From contig NZ_QKLW01000001.1 in NCBI RefSeq assembly GCF_003208215.1, forward strand, positions 434,001 to 498,000: a stretch of 64,000 nucleotides of DNA, read 5' to 3'. How positions within the stretch are numbered: the stretch's first letter is position 1; the number at the start of each line of letters is the position of its first letter. Below the pieces are notes generated by a model. It made no database searches. It saw only the letters and a list, made by a program, of their open reading frames with translations, and had not been told where the DNA came from. Below, in pieces: positions 51,198 through 60,030 of the stretch. Source of the DNA: Marinomonas alcarazii (lineage in GTDB: Bacteria > Pseudomonadota > Gammaproteobacteria > Pseudomonadales > Marinomonadaceae). Position numbers and translations under genes: made by a program.

Positions 51198-52535
51198 ATG
51201 CCCATTAGAAATTTATTCGGTTCACTGCCTACATTTGCCGTTGAGCCTGACCAATTCCATGTCCTGCAATCTGCCTTTAGTTTTCGAGAATATTTATTAG
51301 AAGCGATCCAGAACGCTCAGTCTAGGATCTATCTTGTCGCGCTTTATCTGGAAGATGATGAAGCAGGCAGAGAGATTTTGACGGCGGCTTATGAAGCAAA
51401 ACAACGTAACCCAAGCTTGGATATTGCTATTTGTGTTGATTGGCATCGCGCTCAGCGTGGTTTGATTGGTGCCGACAAGTCGAAAGGCAATGCGGGTATG
51501 TATCAGGCGTTTGCAGAAAAGTATGAGCATGCTGTGCCTGTTTATGGTGTGCCTGTTCGTAACCGTGAAGTGTTTGGTGTGTTGCATCTGAAAGGTTCTG
51601 TCATTGACGATACGGTGATTTATAGCGGCGCGAGTATTAATAATGTGTATCTTCACCGCCAAGATCGCTACCGTTTTGATCGTTATCATGTCATTCAGCA
51701 ACAAGCTCTGGCTGATAGTATGGTGGGATTTGTCCATAATGCGATTATTTTGCAGCCTGCGGTGCATGATTTAAATCAGACAGATTTACCGACGACGAAA
51801 GACATTAAATCTGATATTCGACAGTTTCGGATTTCGTTAGGTAAGTCGTCTTACCGTGGCGAGAAACAAGCGATTAACGATCAGCATGTGGCGGTGACGC
51901 CTATGGTTGGTGTCGGGAAGCGACATAATGTGTTGAATCAAAAGATTGTGTCTCTGCTGTCTGATGCGAAACAAGAGATTGTTCTTTGTACGCCATATTT
52001 TAACCTTCCTAAAGTGGTTCTACGGGAGGTTAAGCGTGCTATTAAACGTGGTGTGAAGGTTCATGTTATTGTCGGTGACAAAACCGCCAATGATTTCTAT
52101 ATTCCGCCAGATCAACCGTTTAAGGCGATTGGTGGTCTGCCGTATTTGTATGAGATGAATTTGCGTCGTTTTGCTCAAGCCAATGAATCTTATATTGCGT
52201 CGGGTGGTTTATCGATTCATTTATGGAAGCACGATAGCAATAGTTATCACCTAAAAGGCCTTTGGGTGGATCGTTGTCGTATGTTGCTGACTGGCAATAA
52301 TGTGAACCCACGCGCGTGGGCGTTGGATCTGGAAAATGGTTTGTTGATTGACGATCCAAAGCAACATTTGTTGGCTAAGTTTGAGGCTGAGTTTGATGGT
52401 ATTCATCAGCATACCCAGCGTATTTCATCTTACGAGCAACTCGATTCTATTCATGATTATCCCGCCAAGACACAAAAACTGCTGAGAAGAATTATTCGCA
52501 CCCGCGCGGATCGATTGCTTAAGCGAATTTTGTAG
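51198..52535 (+). CDS. pssA: CDP-diacylglycerol-serine O-phosphatidyltransferase (PLD type)
   Basis: Makes phosphatidylserine from CDP-diacylglycerol and serine, the route to phosphatidylethanolamine. At 445 aa it equals E. coli PssA (451 aa). Two phospholipase D motifs are present: HLKGSVIDDTVIYSGASI (about 132-150) and HLKGLWVDRCRMLLTGNN (about 352-370). PssA is a peripheral membrane enzyme; no membrane helix is seen here. It is a single gene with its own terminator and is unrelated to the betaine genes downstream, although phosphatidylserine leads indirectly to choline-type metabolites. Confidence 0.94.
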   Translation: MPIRNLFGSLPTFAVEPDQFHVLQSAFSFREYLLEAIQNAQSRIYLVALYLEDDEAGREILTAAYEAKQRNPSLDIAICVDWHRAQRGLIGADKSKGNAGMYQAFAEKYEHAVPVYGVPVRNREVFGVLHLKGSVIDDTVIYSGASINNVYLHRQDRYRFDRYHVIQQQALADSMVGFVHNAIILQPAVHDLNQTDLPTTKDIKSDIRQFRISLGKSSYRGEKQAINDQHVAVTPMVGVGKRHNVLNQKIVSLLSDAKQEIVLCTPYFNLPKVVLREVKRAIKRGVKVHVIVGDKTANDFYIPPDQPFKAIGGLPYLYEMNLRRFAQANESYIASGGLSIHLWKHDSNSYHLKGLWVDRCRMLLTGNNVNPRAWALDLENGLLIDDPKQHLLAKFEAEFDGIHQHTQRISSYEQLDSIHDYPAKTQKLLRRIIRTRADRLLKRIL

Positions 52536-52571
52536 AAAAACTCATACCTTCATACTTATGTTAAAGCATAA

Positions 52572-52602
52572 AAAAAGCGAATCCGAGGATTCGCTTTTTG
52601 TG
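52572..52602. terminator. Bidirectional terminator between pssA and gbcA
   Basis: Perfect 13-bp arms AAAAAGCGAATCC (52572-52584) and GGATTCGCTTTTT (52587-52599). Convergent genes lie on either side. Confidence 0.88.
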
Positions 52603-52651
52603 TTTTTTGGTATTGCGTTTTTTGGTGTTGCTGAGCAACTTAAAGCTATTT

Positions 52652-53926
52652 TTATTTCGCTTTAAGGTTTTTCTTAACAGTATTTGAATACCATTCTAAG
52701 AAGTTTATAACGCCGAATTCAAATGTTTCAGAGTAAGGGCCAGGTTGGTAACCGATAGAGTTAATACCTAGCTGGTTGCGTTCGCCAAGTACTTTGTCTT
52801 GTTCGTTAGTGGCATCCCATACTCTACGTAGTTTTTCGGTATCGTAGTCAACACCTTCTACTGCGTCTTTGTGGACGAACCATTTGGTTGTGACGATGGA
52901 TTCCTGTGCTGAAACAGGTAGCACGCGGAATACGATAAAGTGGTCGGATTGCATGTGGTTCCAAGAGTTCGGCAAATGCAAGATACGCATTGAGCCTAGT
53001 TCGCGGTTTTGGATGCGTCCTAATGTTTTTTGACAGGCGGCAGAGCCATCTATCGTCATAACTTGCGTGCCTTTTTTAAGTGGCATACGCACGATACGAT
53101 TGCGCTGCACTTCACCAAAGCTTTTGCTCTTATGTGGAATGCCTTCTTTGTCCCACTGCGCCGCTTGTGCGTTGTAGTGGTCGTGGAAGTCTTGTGGCGC
53201 GCGTGGGTCTTCGGTGTCGTCCCATTCTAGAAGTGTGTTCAACAGTTCTGGGTGGCTGCCTGAGCAGTGGTAGCACTCGCGGTTGTTTTCAAGCACTAGC
53301 TTCCAGTTGGCACGTTCGTACATGGTGGATTCAACAGCCAGCTTGGTGTTTTCAACATCATACGGTTCCATGTAGGCTTCGAGTGTGGCTAGGTAATCGT
53401 CAAAACCATCATCAGGCTGTGTTTTTCCTAGGCAAACATAGATGAATCCGCCACCGGTTTTGCAAAATACCGGTTTAAGGCCATGCTGCTTCAGGTCGAA
53501 ATCTTTGTTCATTTCTGTGCCGGCAAACAATAGGTTGCCTTTTAGGTCGTAAGTCCATTGGTGATAAGGACAAACTAGGTTGGCGACTTTGCCTCTGTGT
53601 TCTGTGCAAAGTACTGAGCCACGGTGTCTACAAGTGTTGTGGAAAGCATTCACGTTGCCTTCAGCGTCACGCAAAATAAGCAGTGAGTTTTGCCCAACCT
53701 CGACGGTGATGTAGTCGCCTTTCTTTGGAATTTCACTGGTCATTCCAACAAATAGCCACTCTTTTTGAAAGATCTCTTCCATGTCGATTCTGAACATGTG
53801 TGGATCATTATATAGCTGAGCATCTAGTGAGTAATTGCGTGCGCGATTCTCTAGTAACTCATACATTGTCGTTTTTGCTTCGTCTAAAGAAGCATGGCGT
53901 ACGTTCAGTAAATCGTGTTGATTCAT
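52652..53926 (-). CDS. gbcA: Glycine betaine monooxygenase, Rieske oxygenase subunit GbcA
   Basis: Demethylates glycine betaine to dimethylglycine with O2 and reductant from GbcB. The 424-aa protein is close to P. aeruginosa GbcA (PA5410). The Rieske centre is CRHRG and CPYHQW (about 98-120). The mononuclear iron site lies in ENNRECYHCSGSHPEL, His and His near 220-230, with a later Asp. The divergent gbcA/gbcB pair with a 278-nt gap is the same as in Pseudomonas. Its product feeds the dgc operon at 4-12 kb. Confidence 0.95.
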   Translation of the reverse strand: MNQHDLLNVRHASLDEAKTTMYELLENRARNYSLDAQLYNDPHMFRIDMEEIFQKEWLFVGMTSEIPKKGDYITVEVGQNSLLILRDAEGNVNAFHNTCRHRGSVLCTEHRGKVANLVCPYHQWTYDLKGNLLFAGTEMNKDFDLKQHGLKPVFCKTGGGFIYVCLGKTQPDDGFDDYLATLEAYMEPYDVENTKLAVESTMYERANWKLVLENNRECYHCSGSHPELLNTLLEWDDTEDPRAPQDFHDHYNAQAAQWDKEGIPHKSKSFGEVQRNRIVRMPLKKGTQVMTIDGSAACQKTLGRIQNRELGSMRILHLPNSWNHMQSDHFIVFRVLPVSAQESIVTTKWFVHKDAVEGVDYDTEKLRRVWDATNEQDKVLGERNQLGINSIGYQPGPYSETFEFGVINFLEWYSNTVKKNLKAK

Positions 53927-54204
53927 CTTTCTGGACCTTCATGACAAAAAGATTGATGGGCAAATATGCGTCGTTCATTAACTACGAGGCTATAGTCGCT
54001 GAATTATCGGCCAAAAAAATGACTATTCACGACACGCGGTGATACATAAATCGACTCGCTATTGTATGTGTCATCTAGGTTTGACCTCCATGAGCAACTT
54101 ATTGTCGCTTAGAGTAAACTCGCATATACAAACTGCGCCCAAAATGGCTCGAAAAGGCGTCATTCAATTTATATGTACTCGACTTTAATAAAAGAGATTT
54201 CAAT
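53927..54204. promoter_or_regulatory. Divergent gbcA-gbcB promoter region
   Basis: The 278-bp gap between the two divergent starts. TAGTCGCT (53993-54000) and TTGTCGCTT (54102-54110) are repeats of a related octamer, possible GbdR half sites. No certain promoter could be fixed. Confidence 0.4.
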
Positions 54205-55332
54205 ATGACCAACTCTTCTTCTGCTATTGTGAATGCTGATTATTTAGCTCCGGTAAATACTCAGACTTGGGTTAATGGCCGCCATAACGTGCGTTGTGTA
54301 AAAGTGATTCATGAAACGTGGGATGTGAAAACATTCTGTTTCATGGCGCAGCAGCCTGTGATGTTTTTCTTCAAGCCAGGGCAATTTGTCACATTAGAGC
54401 TGGAAATTGAGAGTAAGCAGGTGATGCGCTCTTACACCATTTCGAGTTCGCCTTCTGTGCCATACAGCTTCTCCATTACAGTGAAGCGAGTGCCAGGTGG
54501 GGAAGTGTCTAATTGGTTGCATGACAACATGGTGATAGGCACAGAGTTGGCGGTGCATGGACCGGTTGGTCAGTTTAACTGTATTGATTACCCAGCTGAT
54601 AAAGTGTTGTTGTTATCAGGTGGTGTTGGTATTACGCCTGTGATGTCGATGGCGCGTTGGTGGTTCGACACGAATGCTGATGTTGATATGACGTTTATAC
54701 ACAGCGCTCGTTCTCCAAGAGACGTTATTTATAGCCGAGAGCTTGACCATTTGGCGGCGCGATTAGACAACTTTGGTTTGTACTTGATCGTTGAGCGTAT
54801 GGAAAACGGTTTGCCTTGGCAGGGTTACCGCGGTTATTTGGATGCGGCAAAACTGGATATGATTTCGCCTGATTTCATGGAGCGAGAGATTTTCTGTTGT
54901 GGGCCTGCGCCTTACATGAAAGCCGTGAAAGAACTTCTTATCTCCAGAGGCTTTGATATGAGCCGCTACCATGAGGAGTCTTTTGGTGCGACGCCAGCAA
55001 GTGTTGTGGAAGACGCCATCGAGCAAGCGGAAGTGGCACAGGCTGAAGCGGAAGCCGTAAATCAAGAGGATCTGGTCCGTGTTGAGTTTACTGGAAGCGG
55101 TAAGAGTATTCAGATTGGCGCAGGTGAAACCTTGCACAACGCCGCGGCGAAACTGGATCTGATGATACCTAAAGCCTGCGGTATGGGGATTTGTGGTACT
55201 TGTAAAGTATTGGTTAAAGAGGGTGAAACTCAGATGGATCACAACGGTGGTATTACCGATGAAGATATCGAAGCGGGTTATGTATTGTCTTGCTGTACCG
55301 TGCCGAAATCTGACGTTGTGCTTGAGTATTAA
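54205..55332 (+). CDS. gbcB: Glycine betaine monooxygenase reductase GbcB
   Basis: Passes electrons from NAD(P)H to GbcA. A 375-aa class-type ferredoxin reductase: FAD domain (MRSYTISSSPSVP near 76-88, typical RxYS/T), NAD domain (LLSGGVGITPVMSMARWW near 136; IFCCGPAPYMKAV near 230), then a C-terminal plant-type 2Fe-2S ferredoxin (CGMGICGTCKV near 328, with a last Cys in LSCC). This domain order is the PA5411 one. It is divergent from gbcA and 244 nt ahead of gbdR. Confidence 0.95.
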   Translation: MTNSSSAIVNADYLAPVNTQTWVNGRHNVRCVKVIHETWDVKTFCFMAQQPVMFFFKPGQFVTLELEIESKQVMRSYTISSSPSVPYSFSITVKRVPGGEVSNWLHDNMVIGTELAVHGPVGQFNCIDYPADKVLLLSGGVGITPVMSMARWWFDTNADVDMTFIHSARSPRDVIYSRELDHLAARLDNFGLYLIVERMENGLPWQGYRGYLDAAKLDMISPDFMEREIFCCGPAPYMKAVKELLISRGFDMSRYHEESFGATPASVVEDAIEQAEVAQAEAEAVNQEDLVRVEFTGSGKSIQIGAGETLHNAAAKLDLMIPKACGMGICGTCKVLVKEGETQMDHNGGITDEDIEAGYVLSCCTVPKSDVVLEY

Positions 55333-55576
55333 AATTTATTGAAAAAAAGCGTTCAATTAAAGAGCGGTCTTGTTCTATATTAGTGCATGGTGTTAGATTT
55401 TGGGTGTGAGCTAGAGTGCGTTCTGCTCTAGTTCAACTATTATTATGTGACAATAAGAATAGGACGCCTTTGATTTCGTGCCTCCTTAAAAATAATAAAA
55501 GTACTTCTTAGTGAAATTGGTTATGTTGGTCTAGTTCTTGCCTAGCATGAAGAAGCACAAAAATGAGGACTCTAAT

Positions 55577-56689
55577 ATGGTAATGGCAAATGACTCAGGT
55601 CTTGCGTTTGATGCAAGAAGCACTACAAAAGTGGGTTTTTTATTGCTCGATCATTTTACAATGATTGCGCTTGCCTCTTCGATTGAACCGCTGCGTATGG
55701 CGAATCAATTGTCGGCCGAAGAACTGTATAGTTGGAATTTAATTTCCGCGGATGGGAAGCCTGTAACTGCAAGCGATGGTTTGATCTTAACGCCAGATCT
55801 ATCCATTGAAGATAACGTAGAGTTTGATCTAATTATCGTGGCGGGTGGCGTTGATATCACTAGGGCTTTTACTGCGAAGCAAGTTTCATGGCTGACGAAA
55901 CAATCGCGTAAAGGTGTTAAATTAGGTGGTATTTGTACTGGGGCGTATGTGCTTGCATATGCTGGGCTTTTGAATGGTTATCAATGCAGTGTGCATTGGG
56001 AATGTTTGACTGCCTTGCAAGAAACGTTTCCTAAGGTGAATTGCAATAATAAGCTTTTCTCTATTGATAAGGATCGATTAACGTCATCAGGCGGTAGTGC
56101 GCCTATGGACATGTTTCTAAACATGATGACGAAGCAGCATGGTCCAAAATTATCTAACGCTATTTCAGATATGTTTATTTGTGATCGTATTCGTAATGAG
56201 TCTGATCAACAACGTATGCCGATGCGTCAGTTTAGTAATGTGGGTGTTTGCACTCCTAAGCTGGTGGATGTTATTGAACTGATGGAAAACAACTTAGAAG
56301 AGCCTATTGAGCTTGATGAGTTGGCTAATTTTGTCGATGTGTCTCGTCGTCAGATTGAGCGAATGTTTCACCGTCATTTGGATTGTTCGCCTTCTCGCTA
56401 TTATTTGCGTTTGCGCCTTGAAAGAGCGCGTAAATTGCTTAAACAATCCAATATGTCGATTGTAGAGATTTCGATGGCATGTGGCTTTATATCCACGCCT
56501 CATTTTAGTCGCTGTTATCGTAAGCATATTGGTGTTTCACCAAGAGACGAGCGAAAAATTGCTTGGAAGGGTGAAGTGCCTGACGCGCTTCAAGTTGATA
56601 AGAACGAAGCAATTGTCTATATTCCACATGCTCATGATGCGTTAAACACTTCGCATTCTGAGCCAAGCTATGGATCTATTTCAATGTAA
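55577..56689 (+). CDS. gbdR: GbdR, AraC-family activator with GATase1-like sensor
   Basis: Activator of betaine and dimethylglycine catabolism; in Pseudomonas it senses these compounds. The 370-aa protein has a DJ-1/PfpI-like N-terminal domain (VGFLLLDHFTMIALASSIEPLRMAN near 20-45 and GGICTGAYVLAYAGLL near 118-133, the pseudo-catalytic Cys region) and a C-terminal AraC double helix-turn-helix (ELANFVDVSRRQIERMFHRH, SIVEISMACGFISTPHFSRCYRKHIGVSP). The frame starts at a TTG 55538, but ATG 55577 has GAGGAC upstream. It presumably also controls the distant dgc operon. Confidence 0.94.
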   Translation: MVMANDSGLAFDARSTTKVGFLLLDHFTMIALASSIEPLRMANQLSAEELYSWNLISADGKPVTASDGLILTPDLSIEDNVEFDLIIVAGGVDITRAFTAKQVSWLTKQSRKGVKLGGICTGAYVLAYAGLLNGYQCSVHWECLTALQETFPKVNCNNKLFSIDKDRLTSSGGSAPMDMFLNMMTKQHGPKLSNAISDMFICDRIRNESDQQRMPMRQFSNVGVCTPKLVDVIELMENNLEEPIELDELANFVDVSRRQIERMFHRHLDCSPSRYYLRLRLERARKLLKQSNMSIVEISMACGFISTPHFSRCYRKHIGVSPRDERKIAWKGEVPDALQVDKNEAIVYIPHAHDALNTSHSEPSYGSISM

Positions 56690-56710
56690 GTTGTGACAGA
56701 TTCTATGAAG

Positions 56711-56747
56711 GCCCAAGTCTTAATAATATTAAGGCTTGGGCTTTTTT
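56711..56747 (+). terminator. Rho-independent terminator after gbdR
   Basis: GCCCAAG (56711-56717) pairs with CTTGGGC (56735-56741); the inner CTTAAT/ATTAAG extends the stem. A run of six Ts follows. Confidence 0.9.
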
Positions 56748-56761
56748 GTGGGCGGGAAAAG

Positions 56762-58189
56762 TTATTTTTTGTGGCAGTACAGCAGTATTTCCTTGTCGGT
56801 TTGGCCTTTTTGAACGCATTGCCAGTTTGGGTAGGTGGTTGCGTCTTTTTTAGCTTGAACTATGAAGAATGGGGCTTTCTGTGTTGTTAGCCAGCTGTTA
56901 GTGTCTGCTGCACGCTGTTTCGCTTTGCCTGATGAATAATACTGAGCTGAGAAAGGTCTTTTATGCAGATAAAATAAATCGCTCTGTGTGGCCTCTGGCT
57001 GCTGTTTCCAGACGGCGAGTATTTTGTCTTCTGAACGTTTCGGTACTAAGTCGAAGTGCAACGCACTAAACAGAACAATAAGCAAAATAGGGGTGATGAA
57101 GCCAATTTTATAGAACCAGCTTGGTAGCGGTTTTTTGCCTTGTAAGTAGGCGATCAGGAGCGCGGAGGCAGGCAGTGCTGGCATCACGTAACTGGCTAGA
57201 ATATTACCTGAAAAGCTGAAAAGTAACATGGGCGACAGCATCCACAACATTAAAAAGCTACCAAAGCCGTCTGTACTTTGCTCTACGTCTTTGTTGTCTT
57301 TTATCGTGCGAATCCATTGCAGTATAAGTAGTGGACTCCATGGCAGCATGGCAAGAAACGCATAGAGCCAAATCGTGCCACGCGTTCTTTCATGGGCGGT
57401 GCCATAAAGATCGCCTTGCCAGCCACTAACAATGAAACGCTTAATGTGTTCGCCGACGATGAAGTAATCTAAAAAGCCCGGTGTTTTGTATTCGGCAATG
57501 GCGTACCAAGGCACAGAAATAACAAGAAAAATGAGTGTGCCGTATTCCCAAGGTAAAGCGCTCCAGAGTTTTTTCCAGCGCCCATTAGGCAGTAACCAAA
57601 TGGTTAAACTGATACCAATTAATACAATGGCAAGTGGGCCTTTAGAAAGCATGCCCAGTGCCAATCCTACGAAGAACAAATACCCCCAAATTTTGCCTCT
57701 ATTGTTCCAAGCTTGCCAGAAGCTGATCATGCTTAAGCAGATGGAAAAAGTGAGGGCTGTGTCGGTCATCACAGCACCACTTAAGATGATAAAAGAAATC
57801 GTAGAAGCGAGAATACTGGCCGCAAACACACCTAAGACAGAGGATTGGAAATGATCTTTTGCCAGACTGTAGACTAACCAAATAATGCCTAGGCCAACGA
57901 TAAGGTGCGGCACACGTGCTGCAAATTCATTGACGCCAAAGAGTTCAAATCCAAGACCGCTTAGCCAAGTGAAAATAGGGGGCTTTCCCCAAAATGGCAC
58001 ATTGTAGTCAAACATCGGTGTTATCCAGTTGCCTGTCTCAAACATGATGCGTGCCATTTCGCCATAGCGGGCTTCTGTTGTGTCCATCAATGGGTAAAGT
58101 GAGAGAGAAATAAGACGCAGTATTAAGCAGCTGAAGAGCAGAATAAATAGCGTTTTATGGGATGGTAGTTGGGTTGTTATTTTTGGCAT
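56762..58189 (-). CDS. GT39-family glycosyltransferase, ArnT-like
   Basis: A large integral membrane transferase of 475 aa with about 10-12 hydrophobic segments. The GT39/GT83 (PMT/ArnT-like) signature LMDTTEARYGEMARIMFETGNWITPMF is near 35-60, followed by FWGKPPIFTWL. Such enzymes take a sugar from a polyprenyl phosphate carrier to lipid A, O-antigen or protein. It overlaps the GT2 gene upstream by one base. The donor is probably made by that GT2. Not called arnT: no arn operon genes are present. Confidence 0.85.
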   Translation of the reverse strand: MPKITTQLPSHKTLFILLFSCLILRLISLSLYPLMDTTEARYGEMARIMFETGNWITPMFDYNVPFWGKPPIFTWLSGLGFELFGVNEFAARVPHLIVGLGIIWLVYSLAKDHFQSSVLGVFAASILASTISFIILSGAVMTDTALTFSICLSMISFWQAWNNRGKIWGYLFFVGLALGMLSKGPLAIVLIGISLTIWLLPNGRWKKLWSALPWEYGTLIFLVISVPWYAIAEYKTPGFLDYFIVGEHIKRFIVSGWQGDLYGTAHERTRGTIWLYAFLAMLPWSPLLILQWIRTIKDNKDVEQSTDGFGSFLMLWMLSPMLLFSFSGNILASYVMPALPASALLIAYLQGKKPLPSWFYKIGFITPILLIVLFSALHFDLVPKRSEDKILAVWKQQPEATQSDLFYLHKRPFSAQYYSSGKAKQRAADTNSWLTTQKAPFFIVQAKKDATTYPNWQCVQKGQTDKEILLYCHKK

Positions 58190-59199
58190 TATTCTGCGTC
58201 CACTGGGTGAAAAGTTGGTTGTTTTGTGGTGTCTTCCATGAGGACATAGAGCGGACGTTGTTTGGATTCAATGAACAGTCGTCCGACGTATTCCCCTAAT
58301 ACGCCAATTGAGAGAAGCTGAAAGCCGCCTAAAAATAAAATGATCAACATGGTTGAGGGGTAACCTGCTACCGGATCGCCCCAGACGATGGTTTTGGTGA
58401 AAACCACCAATGCCATTATGAAGGCAATCGCAGAGGTGGTGATTCCTGCCATGGTGGCCCAACGAAGAGGTTTGGTGCTAAAGGAAGTGATGCCTTCTAG
58501 CGCCAAATGAATAAGTTTTGCGTAGTTCCATTTGGTATTGCCGGCCAGGCGAGGGTCACGGTCAAAGGTAAGTATTTTACGGTGGAAGCCAGGCCAAGCT
58601 AATAAACCTTTCATAAAACGCGTTCGTTCAGGCAAGGTGTTAATGACCTTCACGACTTTTTGATCCATTAGACGGAAGTCGCCAACGTTTTCAGTGATTT
58701 GGTGGTCACTTACTTTCGACATAAAGCGATAAAAGCAATGAGCCGTGGTGCGTTTGAGCCAGCTTTCGCCATGGCGCTCGCGACGTTGCATCTCGACGAT
58801 CTGCGCGCCATTTTTCCATGCTTCTACCATTTCTGGAATGTATTCAGGTGGGTCTTGTAGGTCTGCATCTAGTAAGATAATGCAACGCCCCGTAGAGGCT
58901 TTCATGCCAGCGCTCATGGCGGCTTCTTTGCCGAAGTTCCGGCTTAGGCGTAAGCAGCGTATTTGGTGTAATGGGTGGGTGAACGTATTGACTAATGCCC
59001 AGCTGTCGTCTTGACTGCCATCATCAATATAGAGAATCTCACAGTGTTGATGGAGTTGGGATAGGGCGTCACAAACTCGTTGTTGGCAAACGCTGAGAAC
59101 ATCTGCTTCATTTAAAAATGGAATAATCACCGTCACCAAAGGTTGAGCTTTTGTGGCGGGCTCTGTTTGCGCGTATTGTCTATAAGGAATGGCTTTCAT
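58189..59199 (-). CDS. GT2 polyprenyl-phosphate glycosyltransferase (ArnC/GtrB/DPM-like)
   Basis: Transfers a sugar to undecaprenyl phosphate on the inner face of the membrane. The 336-aa protein has the GT-A domain (VTVIIPFLNEADVLSV near 25-40; YIDDGSQDDSW; CIILLDADLQDPPEYIPEM with DxD; RRERHGESWLKR) and two C-terminal helices (ITTSAIAFIMALVVFTKT, STMLIILFLGGFQLLSIGVLGEYVGRL). The frame extends to 59235; ATG 59199 has GGAG upstream. Divergent from the two-component genes. Confidence 0.93.
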   Translation of the reverse strand: MKAIPYRQYAQTEPATKAQPLVTVIIPFLNEADVLSVCQQRVCDALSQLHQHCEILYIDDGSQDDSWALVNTFTHPLHQIRCLRLSRNFGKEAAMSAGMKASTGRCIILLDADLQDPPEYIPEMVEAWKNGAQIVEMQRRERHGESWLKRTTAHCFYRFMSKVSDHQITENVGDFRLMDQKVVKVINTLPERTRFMKGLLAWPGFHRKILTFDRDPRLAGNTKWNYAKLIHLALEGITSFSTKPLRWATMAGITTSAIAFIMALVVFTKTIVWGDPVAGYPSTMLIILFLGGFQLLSIGVLGEYVGRLFIESKQRPLYVLMEDTTKQPTFHPVDAE

Positions 59200-59349
59200 T
59201 GAATTCTCCAATAAGGGGAAGTGCGATGAAGGCATAATAAAGATAGCTGGGTCGCAAAAAGGTGATTCACTTTTTTTTCATGTCACTGTGTGACAATACG
59301 TGTCATAAAATGGTGTTACCTATCTTCTTTACTGACTGCTGAGACGACG

Positions 59350-60030
59350 ATGAAACTACTCTTAATAGAAGACCATAAAGACATTGCAGGGGTGATCTTT
59401 GATTATTTCGAAATCAAAGGTTATGTCTTGGACTATGCAAACAATGGCTTGCAAGGGTACGAGTTAGCAAAAACGGAACATTATGATGTGATTATTTTAG
59501 ACATCATGCTGCCCAAAATGGATGGATTAACCGTCTGTAAATCTTTGCGTGAGGCGGGTATTGATACACCAATTTTAATGCTTACCGCGCGTGACACGAA
59601 AGACGATATCTTGACGGGCTTTGACCATCTGGCGGACGACTATTTAGTCAAACCGTTTGATTTGGAAATTTTGGATTCTCGGTTGCAGGCTTTAGTTAGA
59701 CGACGCAAAGGCAGTGTAGCGAACAAAACCCTGACCTTTGGGCGTTTATCTTTGGATATGAATACCCGAGTTTTGCAAAGAGAGGGTGGGCGCTATTCAT
59801 TAAACCCATCTCAGTACACTATTTTAAAATGTCTTATGCAAAAAGCCCCAGAAGTGGTGTCCAAAGACGAAATTTGCGATGCCTTGTGGGGTGATGAAGA
59901 GCCAGACAGCAAAGTGTTACGCAGTCACATTTATCAGTTACGTAGCTTGGTCGATCGGCCTTTTGAACATGCCTATCTAAGAACCGTTTCTAAAGTCGGA
60001 TATCGACTTGTTGCTGAAGGTGATGAATGA
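59350..60030 (+). CDS. OmpR-family response regulator
   Basis: A 226-aa DNA-binding response regulator. The receiver domain has acidic E7/D8, phospho-acceptor D51 (IILDIMLPKMDG), MLTARD (Thr switch) and LVKPF (Lys). The C-terminal winged helix covers about 125-222 (NPSQYTILKCLMQKAPEVVSKDEICDALWGDEEPDSKVLRSHIYQLRSLVD). The frame starts at 59290 but ATG 59350 gives the correct N-terminus. It overlaps the kinase by 4 nt. It resembles PmrA/QseB-like regulators, and diverges from the GT2-GT39 pair, which it may control. Confidence 0.92.
   Translation: MKLLLIEDHKDIAGVIFDYFEIKGYVLDYANNGLQGYELAKTEHYDVIILDIMLPKMDGLTVCKSLREAGIDTPILMLTARDTKDDILTGFDHLADDYLVKPFDLEILDSRLQALVRRRKGSVANKTLTFGRLSLDMNTRVLQREGGRYSLNPSQYTILKCLMQKAPEVVSKDEICDALWGDEEPDSKVLRSHIYQLRSLVDRPFEHAYLRTVSKVGYRLVAEGDE

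Noticed and set aside
51198..52535. Phospholipase D toxin or nuclease
   Set aside because: Length, both HxK motifs and the N-terminal region fit PssA along its full length.
56762..58189. Calling the GT39 gene arnT
   Set aside because: No arnA, arnB or arnD genes accompany it, and GT39 proteins have many acceptors.
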